A stretch of DNA of 64,000 bases from Theristus sp. LFF4_11 (GCA_030248135.1 JASANC010003277.1:124001-188000); one strand, 5' to 3'. Numbered from the stretch's first letter, positions 21,773 through 34,629 are shown. Numbers and translations: made by a program. The notes: generated by a model not told the origin, from the sequence alone.

Positions 21773-24633
21773 ATGGCACTTCTCGACGTAAACGACAGTA
21801 TTTCTGCGGAGCTGAACAATTCAATGATCAATGAAACCTCACAGAAGTTCCTACGAGCTCAGGACATTTTCGCTGGACTGACACTTTCGTTGACTGGAGT
21901 TTTTGGTACTTTTTTCATTTTTTAATGTCGAAACGAACAGAACGGTTGGTTTAGTTTAAGGCATACACACTGTTTACGATTAGCATTACTCAAACAAGCA
22001 GGAATCATAATCGAAATGAATCTTGTAGGCTGCTAACCACACGCTGCTTGGATGGTTCCTTGAGCAGCTACACGCGATTCACCGTTTCCATAATCACTGC
22101 CATTAAGTCGTCAGCTTCTGCAACAAACCGAAACCATTGATGTTGTTTGTTGAAAGGTCTGCTGTTTTACGGGCTCGTTGCGGTGGCGCTGTACCAATTG
22201 GGCCGTACGAACACCGGGTTTCGATTTCTGTTCAGTCAAGCGTGCGCTGAAAATCTATGGTTCATTCAGTTCGGTTAGTTGACAGTTATTTCCAATCTTG
22301 TCTGCTGAGCAAAGTTGCTCCAGATGCTTTTTTTAGTGATACGGAATGGCCGATTAAACATGGCAGCTTTTTCAGGGTGCAAGGAACGCGCGAAATTTGA
22401 ATAAAAGAAAAAATAAAGACGAAAAAAGAAATCAGATCTATTGTTTTTTTCTTAATTGTGCAACCATTGCATTTAGCGCACAGGGTGTTTCTGTTTCAAA
22501 AAAAACTCCCAGGCATTTGGCCGGGCCTCCTGGCGCTTCTCCAGACGAACCCGCTGTCGAACTCGTCCAACTACTACGTCCAATTGTACCTCGATTTCGT
22601 CTGGTTCGCCACCATCTGGCACTACCCGCTAGTGGCGGCCTCGCGATATTGGGCGATAAAATGGCCGGTCTCATTCCGCGATCTGCCCGTACGTGCGACG
22701 TACGGCATTTGCGCGATTGCTTGGATCGGCGGATTCGTGCAGGTGTGGAGGCTGGACAATTTTTTTTTCTCGAATTTCATTGTTTGCTCTTGAAAACACA
22801 CGCTTATCGCTCATCAGTAACAGCTCATTATGATGGCGACAGATTATTAGACGCCCTGACTGCCTGATACAGCCACTGGCAGGAAACTGGAACAGAAAAC
22901 CAGAAATTGAACGCAGAAATACCGTATGCGTTCTGTTAAAATACCAGTCGCCAGTGGGACAGCTGAACAAAGTCGTCCACTAAAAAAATCTTCAGTAAAG
23001 CGTTCTCATTGAAAGTACAAAAAAAACAGCACACACCCTGCAACAAAAAAAGCACGTTTTTCAGTCGGCCGTGATGCGTCAGTTCGATTGGTACGTTCTG
23101 TTCTACTATTCGCCGGAAGCGTACGGCACGATCGCAGCAAACTTCGAAAAGTACAAAACCGAAGGCCAATCGCGTTATTTCCTCTATACGCACGTCGTTC
23201 TACTGGGCGTCTCGATCATTTTCTACGGTCTCACCGTAGTGGCGCTGATGAAGATGCGCCGGAGCACCATGGTGAACTCGTCGAAACACACCAACACCAC
23301 CGCGAACCACAACAACACGGCGGCGGCGGCGGCTGCAGCGACGTCGAAGTGCGCCAATAAGAAAGCGCACAGCGCTAACGGACAGATCGAATTGAGAGTC
23401 AACAACAATGAGAAGAACAGCGCGACAACGAACCGGAACGAGAGACTGCACAACGGCAACCATAACAACCGCAATGACATTCGAAGTCATCATCCTCTGA
23501 AGGCCGACCGATTTCAGCATGAGCTAGCGGCGCATTCACAATCGGACTCACAGCTGAACGTGCTACTGGAAAAGGAGACTCGACAGAGCAACAGCTGCAG
23601 TCGTGTCGTGTCGCTGGCGCAACTGAACACGATGAGCAGCATGACGGCCGAGAAGCGCCTGGGAGTGTCGTGCGCGCTGCACACGCTCGCGTTCATTGTC
23701 GGACAGGTGCGTGCGGCAATAATAATGGCGACAATTAAGCATCGTGATTTTGCGGTAAAGCCCTGTGTTAAAACAGAGAGTCAAAGTCTGAAATTTTTAA
23801 CGAATGCAATATAATCCGCGGTCGCTTTGTCCCCCAAAATGCAGCGAATGCGAAAGCTTTTTTTTTGGCTGCTTCGTTTGCGCCCGTGGTGTTCGCAAAA
23901 GCACGCCAAATTGCGGTTGATGCAGAGTTAGTGGATCAGCCAGCCAGATCGAATAAATCTAGAGTAATGTGTCCATGTCTGTGATTGGTCTCTGTACAAT
24001 GTAATTGAAATGGTGAATAAAACTGAATTGTTGAAAAAACGAACCGATTTCTTACAGGTGATGATCACGCGCGGCGTGGCGAGTGGCAAATGGATGGTCT
24101 GGTCGAGCATGACGATCTTCAGTTGGAACGCCATGCTGAATCCCGTGCTGCTGTTGGTCATGTCCGAGTTGCTTCGGACGCGCCTCTGTGCGCTGGTGAG
24201 AAATGCGGTGAAACAATGTCGACGGCGGTGGAACAGAAATAATAATTGCAACAACTATCCGAAGAGTCACAGCAACCAGCAGCACCATTCGCCTCGTCGC
24301 GCGGAGTCGCCCGTCACACTGCGACTGCTTCGCAAGCACAGTCTACAGCAGCAGGCGCAGCGGCAGCGCGCGCGGACTACCGCGGCAAACAGGAGCGAAT
24401 CGCCGGTAGAAACGTGTGCGACTGCTGACGGATCACGAGCTATAACTGGCATTAGCCAGAATAAAGCGGAGCGGCAGCCACTGACGGCAGAAACAGACAA
24501 CAACGAGCGCAATGCGACTGTGAACGGCGCCACGTTGGCGGTGGCGCCGCCGACGGACGGACGCGACGTCAAGCGGCACAGCGAGTCGCCGGTGTCACGC
24601 TGCACGCAGCTGGAGATGGGCGTTTCTGATTGA
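21773..24633 (+). CDS. Rhodopsin-like seven-transmembrane receptor (orphan GPCR), five exons
   Basis: Exons 21773-21905, 22157-22273, 22513-22742, 23065-23706 and 24058-24633 join in phase and give 565 residues. The N-terminus has NxS/T sites (NNS, NET). TM1 spans the first junction (DIFAGLTLSLTGVFGLLFYG), TM3 ends in SRYWAIKWP (SRY in place of DRY), TM5 is VVLLGVSIIFYGLTVVALMK, TM6 follows AEKRLGVSC, and TM7 ends NPVLLLVMSEL (no NPxxY tyrosine). The third cytoplasmic loop is long (about 140 residues, N/Q/A-rich with an alanine run), as is the S/R-rich C-terminal tail. General features fit family A-like nematode receptors; ligand and subfamily cannot be assigned. A MITE begins right after the stop, so the native C-terminus may be altered. 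Confidence 0.85.
22345..22400 (+). repeat. Fragment of the TATGGCCGA element
   Basis: ATGGCCGATTAAACATGGCAGC followed by CAGGGTGCAAGGA matches the end of the elements at 44217 and 35985. It is truncated and lies in the second intron of the receptor gene. Confidence 0.6.
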
Positions 24634-24872
24634 AAGTATGACCTATTTTTTCAAACGTGTCCTATTGAAATGACGTCATGTGCCGCCAAACATGCGCTTG
24701 CCGGTCACAGCAAACCAGACTTTCCGTTTTAGCCGATTTCTTCCCGTAAACAAATGGTGAATGTCGAATCGGTCACACCAAACTGACATTTTAGTGCCTG
24801 TACATTGACAAACGGGCGTTTTTAAAAAGCAAATGACGTCATTTTAGTCCGGACACGTTTGAATAAATCCAC
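24634..24872. mobile_element. Non-autonomous element (copy 2), uninterrupted, next to the GPCR stop codon
   Basis: 239 bp matching 19075-19241 plus 20379-20448. It contains the empty TA site (CTGTACATTGAC). It starts at the base after the receptor's TGA codon and contains AATAAA at 24862-24867, so it may supply the receptor transcript's polyadenylation signal. Confidence 0.75.
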
Positions 24873-25923
24873 AATACATGGATTTGGATTGGAGTTTGAA
24901 ACAATGCCTGGACTCTGGAGAACAGGGTTGGTTTTGATGCGCTTCAGGGTATTTTGTATGGTAGAATTCCGTTCTTTGATTGAAAACTTTAGAGATGAAA
25001 CGACGGATTGAACGACTATTGAGCTTTTGTACACCGTTTTTTTGTCGAAATCATATCGTTTCATGTCATTTGTACGAACAGTGACTTTTTGTAGATACAT
25101 TGTAATATTTTATTTCTCAGAATATTGTTTTGTGAAGAATCATTCCATGAGCATTGTTCAGTTTCATCTCAACGGTTTGGTGAAAGTAAAAATTGATCAA
25201 AAACTTTTTGTCAAGTATACATGTTTCAACAGAACAATATCAGTAACAGTAACGGAATGGAAAACAACGAAAAAACAAACCTCATAAATACAAATAAAAT
25301 GTACCACGAGCAACACACAGCAAACAAAACAAAAACAACTTGGAACTGACTTATTGACCACAACACAAAGTGACATTGGAATTTTTGGCAACTCGCGTTG
25401 GTTTTTTCAGTTTTTGCGTGGTTTTCTGGGATGAAAAGGAATCTTGGCAACGAAAAGGTTTCAATTTCAATAATAAGTTGTAATTAGTTGAATAAATTCT
25501 ACAATGACAAATAAAAAATCTTTGTTGCAATATTTTTTTAAATAGAGAGGCGCTCATTGGCGACTAGAAGCATATGGTCACAATAAACCATTATTTCTGC
25601 GAAAAAAAAACTATGTTTCATTTATTATCTATTTTCTTAAAAGATAATACTGTTTTGCACGCGCAAATATCTCAGAAATTTGAAAAGTACACTGCAAATA
25701 AACATAGACCAAAACTTACAGTCACTGAATTTTCTTGGAAGTTAAGATTTGCCAATCAGCACCAAATATCACCAAATCAGCAATTCATCCAAAGATGTCT
25801 TCTTCACGACTGTAACCGGCCAGAGCACCCACGAAAACCTGCTCAGCGTAAAATCGAATGAAAAAAACATTTACAAAGAAATCAATTTGAAGAAAAAACT
25901 GAAATTAAAAACAAAAACAAATA

Positions 25924-28900
25924 TCACGGCATCGCCGGTCTCGCTTGCCTGCCCGCCGCTGATTGGTGCGACAGACGCGGCAAACGCGGCAACGAATCGG
26001 ACGTCGACGAACGGAATTCGGTGAATCCGTTCGAATTCGAGCCCTTCCACGCGGGCGTATCACCATTCGCGGTCACGTCCCGCGGCGGCGGCTGCTCAGT
26101 CTCCTGCTTTTGATGACGATATTTCTGGCTTCGCGTCTGGCTACCGCCGGGCCGCGGCCACGCCGTCTGGCGCTCGCCGACCGTCGGACTCACCAGACCG
26201 TAGCGTCTCAACAGGGCCGAGTTCTTGCCGACGCTGCTGTTCACGTGCCACGACGACGGCGGCGCAATCGGCTGTCCGATCTCGTCGTACGGCAGCGCTC
26301 CGTTCGGATGGTGAGCGACGGTCGGAGGCGTTGCGTCGCTCGAACACGGACTCGTCGAAAAATGGACGTTCGACGACGGCGGTGAATGGTGGAAGTAGCG
26401 CAAGAGACCGGAGGTTCGGTTGAGACCGCGACGCGCGCTACCGGTGCTGTGGTTGACGCTGCCGGACTCCGAGTTGCCCGACTGACCGTCGGTGCTGTTG
26501 CTGTGTTGGATGGTCACGGTTGAGCTTTGCTGCTGCGATTCGTCGTCCGGTGGCACGAGACGTGAACAGCTCGGCGTTGATTGGCCGGCGTTCTGACCAA
26601 TCAGCGATGATGATGATGGTGATTGGGTGGTGTTCTTGACGTCGATTGTCCCCGTGGACGCCTCGTCGAGTTCGATCTCTTCCGGCAGCTTGTCCAGCCA
26701 GTGCTTGACTTTCTCCTGAGAGAAAAAATGAGTTTTTTCAAAGTGTTTTGTGCACTGAAGGCGAAAACACCATTTAGTTTTTTTTTTGTCCGTACGCATA
26801 GACGTCATTATACATGTAAATCCCGTGCGCAAACTAAGCGTGTCCGTAATGCAGTAAGATAGCACACACGACACGATTTCTAAATCGCGTGGCCATTTTT
26901 GAGTGTTCAGTCCGTGTGTACGCACAAAAAACCAATTGCTAAATTCCTTTTGAGAACGCCTATACTCATAATAAATCCGTTCAGCTACCACTAATAGCTC
27001 AAAAACAATCTGTTGTTGTTTTTCTGAAAACTCTTCTGCTGCCCGTGAAACGCCTTGCACGATGCGTTTGCTAGTGGTAGCTAACAAATGCGTTTAACAA
27101 TGCTAATTTGTTTAGTAGTTTGTTCAGTATACGTTCCCAGTGCGGTTGACAACTTGTGAATTTCGCATACACAGACGGTTTGCGAACCAAACAGACATTT
27201 TGACAATTTGAAAACAGAAACAAAACAAAACAACAACTTTTAAACAAACCGCTTTCGAAGAGTGGTCGATTTTCGTCGGCGACGCGAATCCGCTGTCTTG
27301 CGAGCTGGACGGCTGCGTTGAGCCGCCGCTAGACCCGTTCCCACTGCCGCCTGACCCGCTGCTGTGACCTGCACAGAAAAAAGCACAACACTGAGCTGGG
27401 GAGAACAATCCACACGGGCTCTGTTGACTGCATTGCACAACAGAAATTCGAGAACCCGCCATCAACGAAGAAAACCCGCGTCAATCAGTCAAACATCAAA
27501 TATTGTCAATTTTTTAGGTTCTGCGACTCAATACGGTTTGCAGACGTGAAGGGAAATTGGTTTCAATCTTTATGTGGCAATTCAAAGTCGCCTAAGTGAC
27601 TCGGCCCTATTTCGGGCACTCGGATCACTTTGCCAATTTTGAATTCCCGCGTCATGTATGAAACTGTGAGCGCACTGAGTCTCGCGACCAAAATAAAAGA
27701 TCATACGATTTTCCGCACGCTCAAAAAATGTACCCGGCGAGTTCGTCTCGGCGCGGGCCGCCGGCGACACGGTGCATTGCGGGTCGATCTCCTCCATACA
27801 AATGTCCTCATCCTCCTCAACGACGGTGCCGCCCATCGCTTCGGACGACCCGTCGTCGTGCAATCGGTGACCGCCGCTGCCGAGCGCACTGGACGCACTG
27901 GTCGTCGACTGTTGATCCTCCTCGGGAATGTCGCCGAGATTCGGCAGGTAGCGCCGCGCGCGTATTCTGCCCTTGGCGATGTCGATCATACGACGCACCT
28001 CGTAGAGGAACTCCTCGGCGATCGGCGGCGGCTCGCACATCAGTTCCGGCTCGAAGAAGTCGGGCGAGAAGAACAGCTTCTTTTTGGCCGGATACGGAGG
28101 CGGCTGCTGAAGCTGCAAACGTTTGGGGAAGCGTGTCACGCTGATCGTTTGGTGGTGGTGCGTCAGACTACGGTCTGTGCGCTCGGGGGATCAAGCCCCG
28201 CCGAGGGGTGTATAGGCACTTAATGACAGAGAACACTCGATGGGCGCCCTACTCAATGGCGTTCTGTACGCTTCTCTGGGTTAGCCCTGGCTAAAAACAT
28301 CGCCTAAAAATCCCAACAACAACAACAACAACAACCGGTGAGGCCGTATGGGCGTGTGTGGCGCGGTGCGCAACCCGCGAACCGCGCAGCGACCGCCCTT
28401 ACCGCCTTTGTTGTGTTTTTTGGCACGGGTTCGCGGGCTGTGTGCACCAGCTGCATCAGGCCACAACGTACGCACGTATGTGTACTCGGGCAGTTTCTCA
28501 AGTTTTCACCCAACCGAGTGGTGCTGCGGCTGCTTCCCAAGTGCATCACAGTCGATCTCAAAATTATAGTAAATCAGCTGAACTGTTGGTGATCACGTGA
28601 TGCGCATGCATTGCTGTGTGGGGCGGAGTTTGGTTCGCACAGAAAGCATGCATGCACGTGAGATCACCAACCAATCAGGTGATTCCCTATAATTTAGAGT
28701 TCGACTGTACTGAGTCGAGCCGTCTTCCCTGGTACACCTGCTGCCTTGAGGCCTCTCTTCTCCAGTGTCCTGTCCACCCGAGAGTCTCCCATAATCCACA
28801 CAACCAACCGGCGCTCCGCCCCGCATCATCATGCCGTCATCATCCACGCCCGCGTTCGCAGCGCCGCCGGCGGAATACGCTGCGAACTCGGCCATTTGAC

Positions 28901-31900
28901 GGCAGTCATCACCGACCATGGCCGGGTCGGTGGTCGATGGCAAAGCGACCTCTGGCAGGTCACCGGCGTCTGTCGGTGCCGCTGAGCCGGGCATTATAGA
29001 GCCCTCGTGCAGTTGTAGGTCGATTCCTTGGAAGTAGGCCGACGAGTGGTGTGAGCGCGCGAAATCGTTGTAGATTTGATTCGCCTGAAACAGTTGGGAA
29101 ATTTCAGCAAAAAAACGCGCGTGTTCGCACCACCACCGCCACCATCAGGTCAATCAGAATGTTTTTGGTAGCTATCAGACTTTTTCGGTCCGGTAGCTGG
29201 AATTTATCCGAGAAACACGATTTCTGATAAAAGAAGAACGTTTTTTATTGTTGGTGTACGCTTGTATTGAAAATAATGCAACACGACGACTACAACGCCA
29301 ATATTCTTTATTTATTGTACATGCTTCAACATGTTTCCGTTATCTGTTTATCAACAAACCGAAAAACGAAAGGCCTCTCGCGGTTATTTCAAAACAAACA
29401 ATATTGCTGGGAAAAATTTCGAGAGAGTAATATTGTGTATTGATGGTTGATCTCTGGTCCTGATAAGAGCCGAGAGCTTGCCATTTTCATTTCGACTGAG
29501 TCAGCACTGACATTCCGAGACAGAATATGAAAGAAAAAACAAGCAATAATATTTTGAAAAAAATTGGACAATCGAAAATCACACTGGATGTTACACTGGG
29601 ACAGGCTACGCAGTGACACACGGCTTAAAATTCCATGCTCCAAAAGGTGGATCCGCTCTCAACATGAAAGGCAGCCAATCGACAGGCTAAAACTTGGTTT
29701 TCTATGATCCTGGCTTTGTTTGAGAGGCGTTTCCGAAAAAACCCTCACAATTCCAAGCTATCTGATATATCAAAACCGGAAGTATACGTGTACGTGCAAA
29801 AAGGGTGACATTGAAAAAATGGCGATTTGCTAATAAAATTGCCACATTTCACAGAATTCAGCGGTCGCGCGCTTGTCGTTTGAAAGGCGTGTGTGGCACT
29901 TTTCCGCCGCTGATTATTGGACTTTTGCGTCACACAGAAAAGTGAGAAAAAAGCTTTTGTGATATGAGACCATGTGCGTGTTGTGGCAAACTGTACAGGT
30001 CACGCGGCGCCACCGAGCTGATAAGCTTCGGTGAAATGAAACTAAACTACATGCTGATTGGGTGCTTTTCAGCGTGAGTGATAGCGCGTTTGAAGGTATA
30101 CACACGCGAAAATTTCAGAATGTTTGACTGAAGGGCTGATAAATATGCAGATAACGAAAACAAATATTATTCACTCGACGTTATCGAAAACATGCATTGA
30201 GTGAAATATAATCAAATTCCAAATGATTTGCGGTTTGTCATCGCATGAACAGACCTCAGCTGTTTTGAAAATTCAAGTGGATACACTGTACATTGTTTAC
30301 GTTTTGAAAAATAAATTTGGTTAGGCGCACGCTAAAGGCTACGGGAACAGAGTTTTTGCAAAAAAGCAATGGCGATTATTGTAGCCAGCGGCAGAAAATT
30401 TCGCACAGCTTTCAAATGGTGTAACGCAAACTTCGAATTCAATATCATGCATGTTCCATCATTCAATTATCAAAACTGGGACGGACACCAACGGTAATTT
30501 ACAGCGCATAATCGAATTTCATTCCGTGTTCGGCCGGAAAACTTTCATCATGGATGAGCTCATTGTTGTCTGTCAGGTTCTACAAAACACACTTTCCTTC
30601 CACACAATTTTTACTCACGATATTCGGTTCCATACCAGACGAACTGAATGCAGTGCGTCTCGTTCTGACTGGCGTGCGGACAACTGAGCGTGATGGTGAT
30701 CAGTTTACCCTCAAGATACTCGTTGTCTCGTGTGTCGCCGTTGTACTGCAGAAAATTGTATTTTTTTGTTTTTTTTCAGTTTTTTTTATTAGGCTAAAGT
30801 GGCATTCATGAAACAGTATTCAGTGACGCGTAGCTGTGTGTCAAAGCATAGCTATGCGCCCACTAAATACTGATGATGCTTCATGAATGCCGCATAAGTT
30901 GTCGCCCCAAAACAAAAACAAAATCGCACCCCCCGACCAACCACGAGCGCAGTCCTGGAGTTTGGCCCGACCGAGCGATTACTAAAGGCGAACACGTCGT
31001 CCGTCAGCGGGGGCGTCTCGACGCGCCAGCCGGTCGGCGACAGACTGGCGACTTGATCGATGACGCACGAGACGAAGCCGAGCGCGTTTAAGCGCACGCC
31101 GGCCTCTGCAACGCAAATTCACTGCATCACGCGTAAAGAGAGTTGTCCGAACAGATGTCCCGGCGCGTGTTCTGACCACCTCTGGGCGTCCCGCGAAGTG
31201 TCCCGGAAATTTTTAAATTCTGTGCCAACACGACACTCGATATGGCGTTTTGGGTCACTTTTATTTCTGGGTCACTTATCTCTGGCACAGGGACACCGAG
31301 CGCGACACACAGGCGGACAGGACAACTCTTAAGGCGCGTTCATGTTGCAGTATTTAGTGCCCCCGCACATGTGCGGTCACTAAATACTGCAACATGAATG
31401 CGCCCTTAGGACCCCTTTATTAGCATGATCACACATTGCATAGTTGATGGAAGTGCACGTAAATGTGACGTGTGTTGTCAACGGATGATTTTATCGGTCG
31501 GTTTTTAACGCGTTTGCCTTATTGTGCGAATGTAAAATGCCAAAAGTTTCAATCGAGACAAAAACTTGGTGCGGTTATGTTCATGATGCTCATGTGTCGA
31601 TTCTGAAAATTCTTGTTTTGCTACCGTCGATGATCAGAAAAGTGACCAAACCTTTCCAATTTAACGGAAAGTTATTGTTGACTTCTTGACCCTTCAACGG
31701 GGTGTAGATCAAATGCCGCTGGATGAACGTCGCCTTGTCGAGTGGCCTGCCAAAGCGAACCGGTCGCTTGCAGTTCGGATTGCCCGCTGAAAAAAAGATA
31801 GAAAACATTGGAAAAATGTCTTTGACATTGTTGTTGTTTTTGCTAATGTGCTATACCAGTAGGTTTAGTTATCGGATTTTTTTAGGAAGATGAATTTTGC

Positions 31901-34629
31901 GTTTCTAAAATTTCATCAATTCAATTTTCAACTCTCGGATCGACAAGCCCCGGAGCATTCTGCAAGTTTCCGCAATAAATACCGTGCACCTAAGAACGAA
32001 CATCTCAGCGCCAAAATCACAAAACGTGCGTCTGTTCATGTGGCTCGTAACAATGTAAGATAAACAGTCGTTCGCGGCTTTTGCACCAACATCCCAACAG
32101 TTTGTGAAAACATACAAAACACGCATTGAACGAACAAAAATAAAACATCCCTCTGCAGCGTGTGTCAAACAGAAACCATGCAAACGCCTTCCAGAGTTTC
32201 TCACGTTCAACACGCTCCATTACCTGTACAACAAACTGTGACATTTTGTTCGAAAGTTTCGTGTATTTCCAGCTCACACTTTTTCAACAAGAGACCGACA
32301 CAATGCAGTACTGAGCTTTTCTACATATCTGCAAATACAGTGAAAAAGGTCTTTCTTTACATGTGTTCGCATACTGGGGCAGCACTGCATATATAGCGAG
32401 GTCAAACAGTCACGGCAAAAAATTGTTGAATTTATTTTTAAAGACGTGTATTGCACACTTGCGTATGTACAATATTCGTTCATGTGTTTTCTCTTCTGAT
32501 GCTAATTTTTACGTTGTTTTCACTATAACTGACGGGCATGTATGACCGAAGGAACGTGCAATAAATCTTCAACAATGAGATGATAGCGAACGTTGATATC
32601 TGCGCTGTATTCATTTTAAAAGCCAATAAAATCGTTTTGAAATTGTGTTTCACTGTAGCGCAGGAAAGTTTCACAGTCGAAGCGCAATTACGCGTTTATT
32701 TGATCGCAAGCTGGATTGCCCATGGCATGTTGTGGCCAATCAGCGTGTGGTACACTTTTTTTAGATTTTTGGCTGCCAAGTTTTGTGGACTACGTGCAAA
32801 ATATAGTGAACGTTGACTCGATCGAAAACAAACTCATTATTGAAGGCAAAGTTCAAAGTGTAACTGTAACTGGAAATTCTTGACGTTAGTCAGTTCTTGT
32901 TGAAATAAAATCAAGGACCGTTTTACATGTCACCAGATTAAAACAATCCACCTGTATATGTCTTTGCAACACATTTGAAAATTTTCCAGACTGTGAGTTG
33001 CCCAATTTAAAAGTTTTGACTTTACCATTCATAAACCCAAAAATTAAACCATCACCCGTCTGAATTGGATTGTCAAAACATTGTCAAAAGTTGTGCGTGC
33101 CAATGTCAAGTCTGTTCATGTTAAACTCATAGAAACCCGGCGTCAATAAAAACCATACGGACGGACACCATATAATGCGTTTGTGTACAAAATTTTCTTC
33201 AAACAAACATTGGTAACAAAAACTTCCCCAAAATTGCGTCTAGAAAAACTTCTTTTGATTCATTATTCAATCATTCGTGCACGCGCAGAGACACATAAAA
33301 ACAAATCTACACATAAAGTTATAGCGTCGGACAAAAAAAAAAGGATTTCGTTTTAACACACACCTCTTCTTGCATCTCACGGTAATACTACTTCTAACAT
33401 ATGAAAAATTCTCAAAAAATTCAACGAAAAACTCGTTGTAAACAAAATGTACAATGTTATATGCACGTCGAATGTATTCATCACACGGTACCGCAATTAT
33501 GCACTGAAAACTTTCACGTTGGTATTTATTGAAAAACGCGAAACAAATTCTATTGGATGGCATGGAAAACAGTTCTGGAATGCAAGACTTGCAGAAAAGA
33601 GCAAATATTAATGATGATGCAGGAACGTGTCAAAAGCAAACGACCTGCCAGTCAATTTTAATTGCTAACGACTGAATTATGCCAGACTTTTTGTTCGCCA
33701 AATCGCAAATAAACAGTTGCAAAAAACACATTCTGTTTCGAAAAGTTCGAAACTGAACAGTCTCGAAACCGGTATTTGCCGGTAGAATTTTGCTGGTTTT
33801 TGACTGAAAAAAGTCGGGGAAAATATTTGCACATGGTCTCCGAGACACGGGGTATGGTCGCGTCAGCATTATATGCATTCGAAAGTGAAAGCAACATTAC
33901 CGTTCGACAGCTGCAAACTTCACAACACTGACACTGACTTGAACACACCACAACTGTCCATGTCAAAATAAAACAAAATGCCCTTAAACAGCCACGATTT
34001 CAGTGCATGAGTGACCAATCAATAAACCATCAGAGAAACGCGCACTTTTTTAAACGTGCGTTGCTTGATGGATACTTTTTCTGACACACTCAAACAAAAA
34101 AGCTCTGACCAAGAGACCGGACCAAAAATGGAACCAAACCCAAAAAACTGGAGCCCCGCCGAGGGGTGTATAGGCACTTAATGACAGAGAAAACTCGATG
34201 GGCGCCCTACTCAATGGCGTTCTGTACGCTTCTCTCGGTTAGCCCTGGCCAAAAACATCGCCTAAAAATCCCAACAACAATAACAACAACCAAAAAAACA
34301 ACCAAAAAAACCAGACAACACTGACGCAAGCTGGCGCCACAGGTGGCATTCCACTGGCTGAAGAATGGCGTGTCCGCGCGACACTTGCAGCTTTCGTTGC
34401 CAGTTGACGACGTGGTTCTGTTGACAAAACTGGCGTTTATGAACTGCCAACAGTAGCCAGGTGACACATTGACGGTCGAATCCTGCGGTCGAAATTCGTC
34501 CGAGTCGTAGAGCCGCGTGACGAGCAGCCTTTGTAGTCGCAGTTCGGTTTTACTCCGCGTCGGCAGTGAAAACACCGGCGCCACTCGATTCGAGCCGAAA
34601 AGTATGACGACAATCAGTGGAATGATCAT
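25924..34629 (-). CDS. Large secreted or membrane protein of unknown function
   Basis: Exons in order: 34326-34629 (ATG 34629, signal peptide MIIPLIVVILFG), 31652-31786, 30972-31105, 30619-30745, 30503-30569, then an unfound part, 28738-29084, 27734-28140, 27250-27368, 25924-26715 (stop). The first four join in phase. The next junction needs the acceptor at 30570. The N-terminal half is lumenal-type: paired cysteines (CKCRADTPFF, NPNCKRPVRFG, LSCPHASQNETHC) and NxS/T sites (NAS, NRT, NES, NAT). The C-terminal half starts ANQIYNDFARSHH and contains a conserved-looking block (AEEFLYEVRRMIDIAKGR) followed by S/G/Q-rich low-complexity sequence, as in a cytoplasmic tail. A membrane span is expected between 29.1 and 30.5 kb but none was convincing, so single-pass type I topology is only inferred. 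No family recognised. AATAAA lies at 25621-25626 on the minus strand. Confidence 0.65.
27487..27710 (+). repeat. Dispersed repeat shared with the DNAJC25 intron, copy 1
   Basis: Shares with 46095-46320 (opposite strand) the segments TTTCAATCTTTATGTGGCAA, TTTTGAATTCCC and AAAATAAAAGA in the same order and spacing. It lies in an intron next to exon 27734-28140. Its class is not recognised. Confidence 0.65.
28148..28336 (+). mobile_element. tRNA-derived SINE with (AAC)n tail, copy 2
   Basis: Same body as copy 1 with a B-box-like GGATCAAGCCC and a (CAA)n tail. Its 5' end lies within about 10 bases of the splice acceptor of the minus-strand exon 27734-28140, so SINE sequence occupies the acceptor's upstream region. 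Confidence 0.8.
28549..28707. mobile_element. Palindromic TA MITE with CAGTCGAAC ends, copy 2
   Basis: Left end diverged (CAGTCGATCTCAAAATTATA), right end TATAATTTAGAGTTCGACTG followed by TA. It contains the family's GGTGATCACGTGATG and ACCAACCAATC segments. It lies in the intron directly downstream (minus strand) of exon 28738-29084, ending about 30 bases from its donor. Confidence 0.72.
30794..30898. mobile_element. Palindromic micro-MITE (TTAA family), copy 1
   Basis: GTGGCATTCATGAAACAGTA on the left mirrors ATGCTTCATGAATGCCGC on the right. TTAA flanks are not preserved here. Confidence 0.65.
31329..31408. mobile_element. Palindromic micro-MITE (TTAA family), copy 2
   Basis: TTAAGGCGCGTTCATGTTGC and GCAACATGAATGCGCCCTTA are near-perfect inverses around a short GCACATGTGC centre. 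The left TTAA is intact and the right is CTTAGG. Confidence 0.72.
34150..34312 (+). mobile_element. tRNA-derived SINE with (AAC)n tail, copy 3, 5' truncated
   Basis: Begins inside the B-box region (GAGCCCCGCCGAGGGG), so the A box is missing, as expected of a 5' truncated insertion. The body and CAA-rich tail match the other copies. The tail abuts the donor side of the minus-strand signal-peptide exon 34326-34629. Confidence 0.78.

Noticed and set aside
27630..28223. Long plus-strand frames antisense to exon 27734-28140, also 26256-26762 and 54625-55053
   Set aside because: They are shadows of GC-rich coding exons; the sense frames have in-phase splice junctions and the antisense ones run into repeats.
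28549..28707. MITE insertion inside a coding exon of the 26-34 kb gene
   Set aside because: The frame reads into the MITE, but a donor at 28737 (CAG|GTGTAC) ends the exon first and gives the correct phase for the next exon, so the MITE is intronic.
30300..30385. Hydrophobic minus-strand stretch as the missing membrane exon of the 26-34 kb gene
   Set aside because: The hydrophobic frame does not match the codon phase left by exon 30503-30569, and no good splice pair keeps it.
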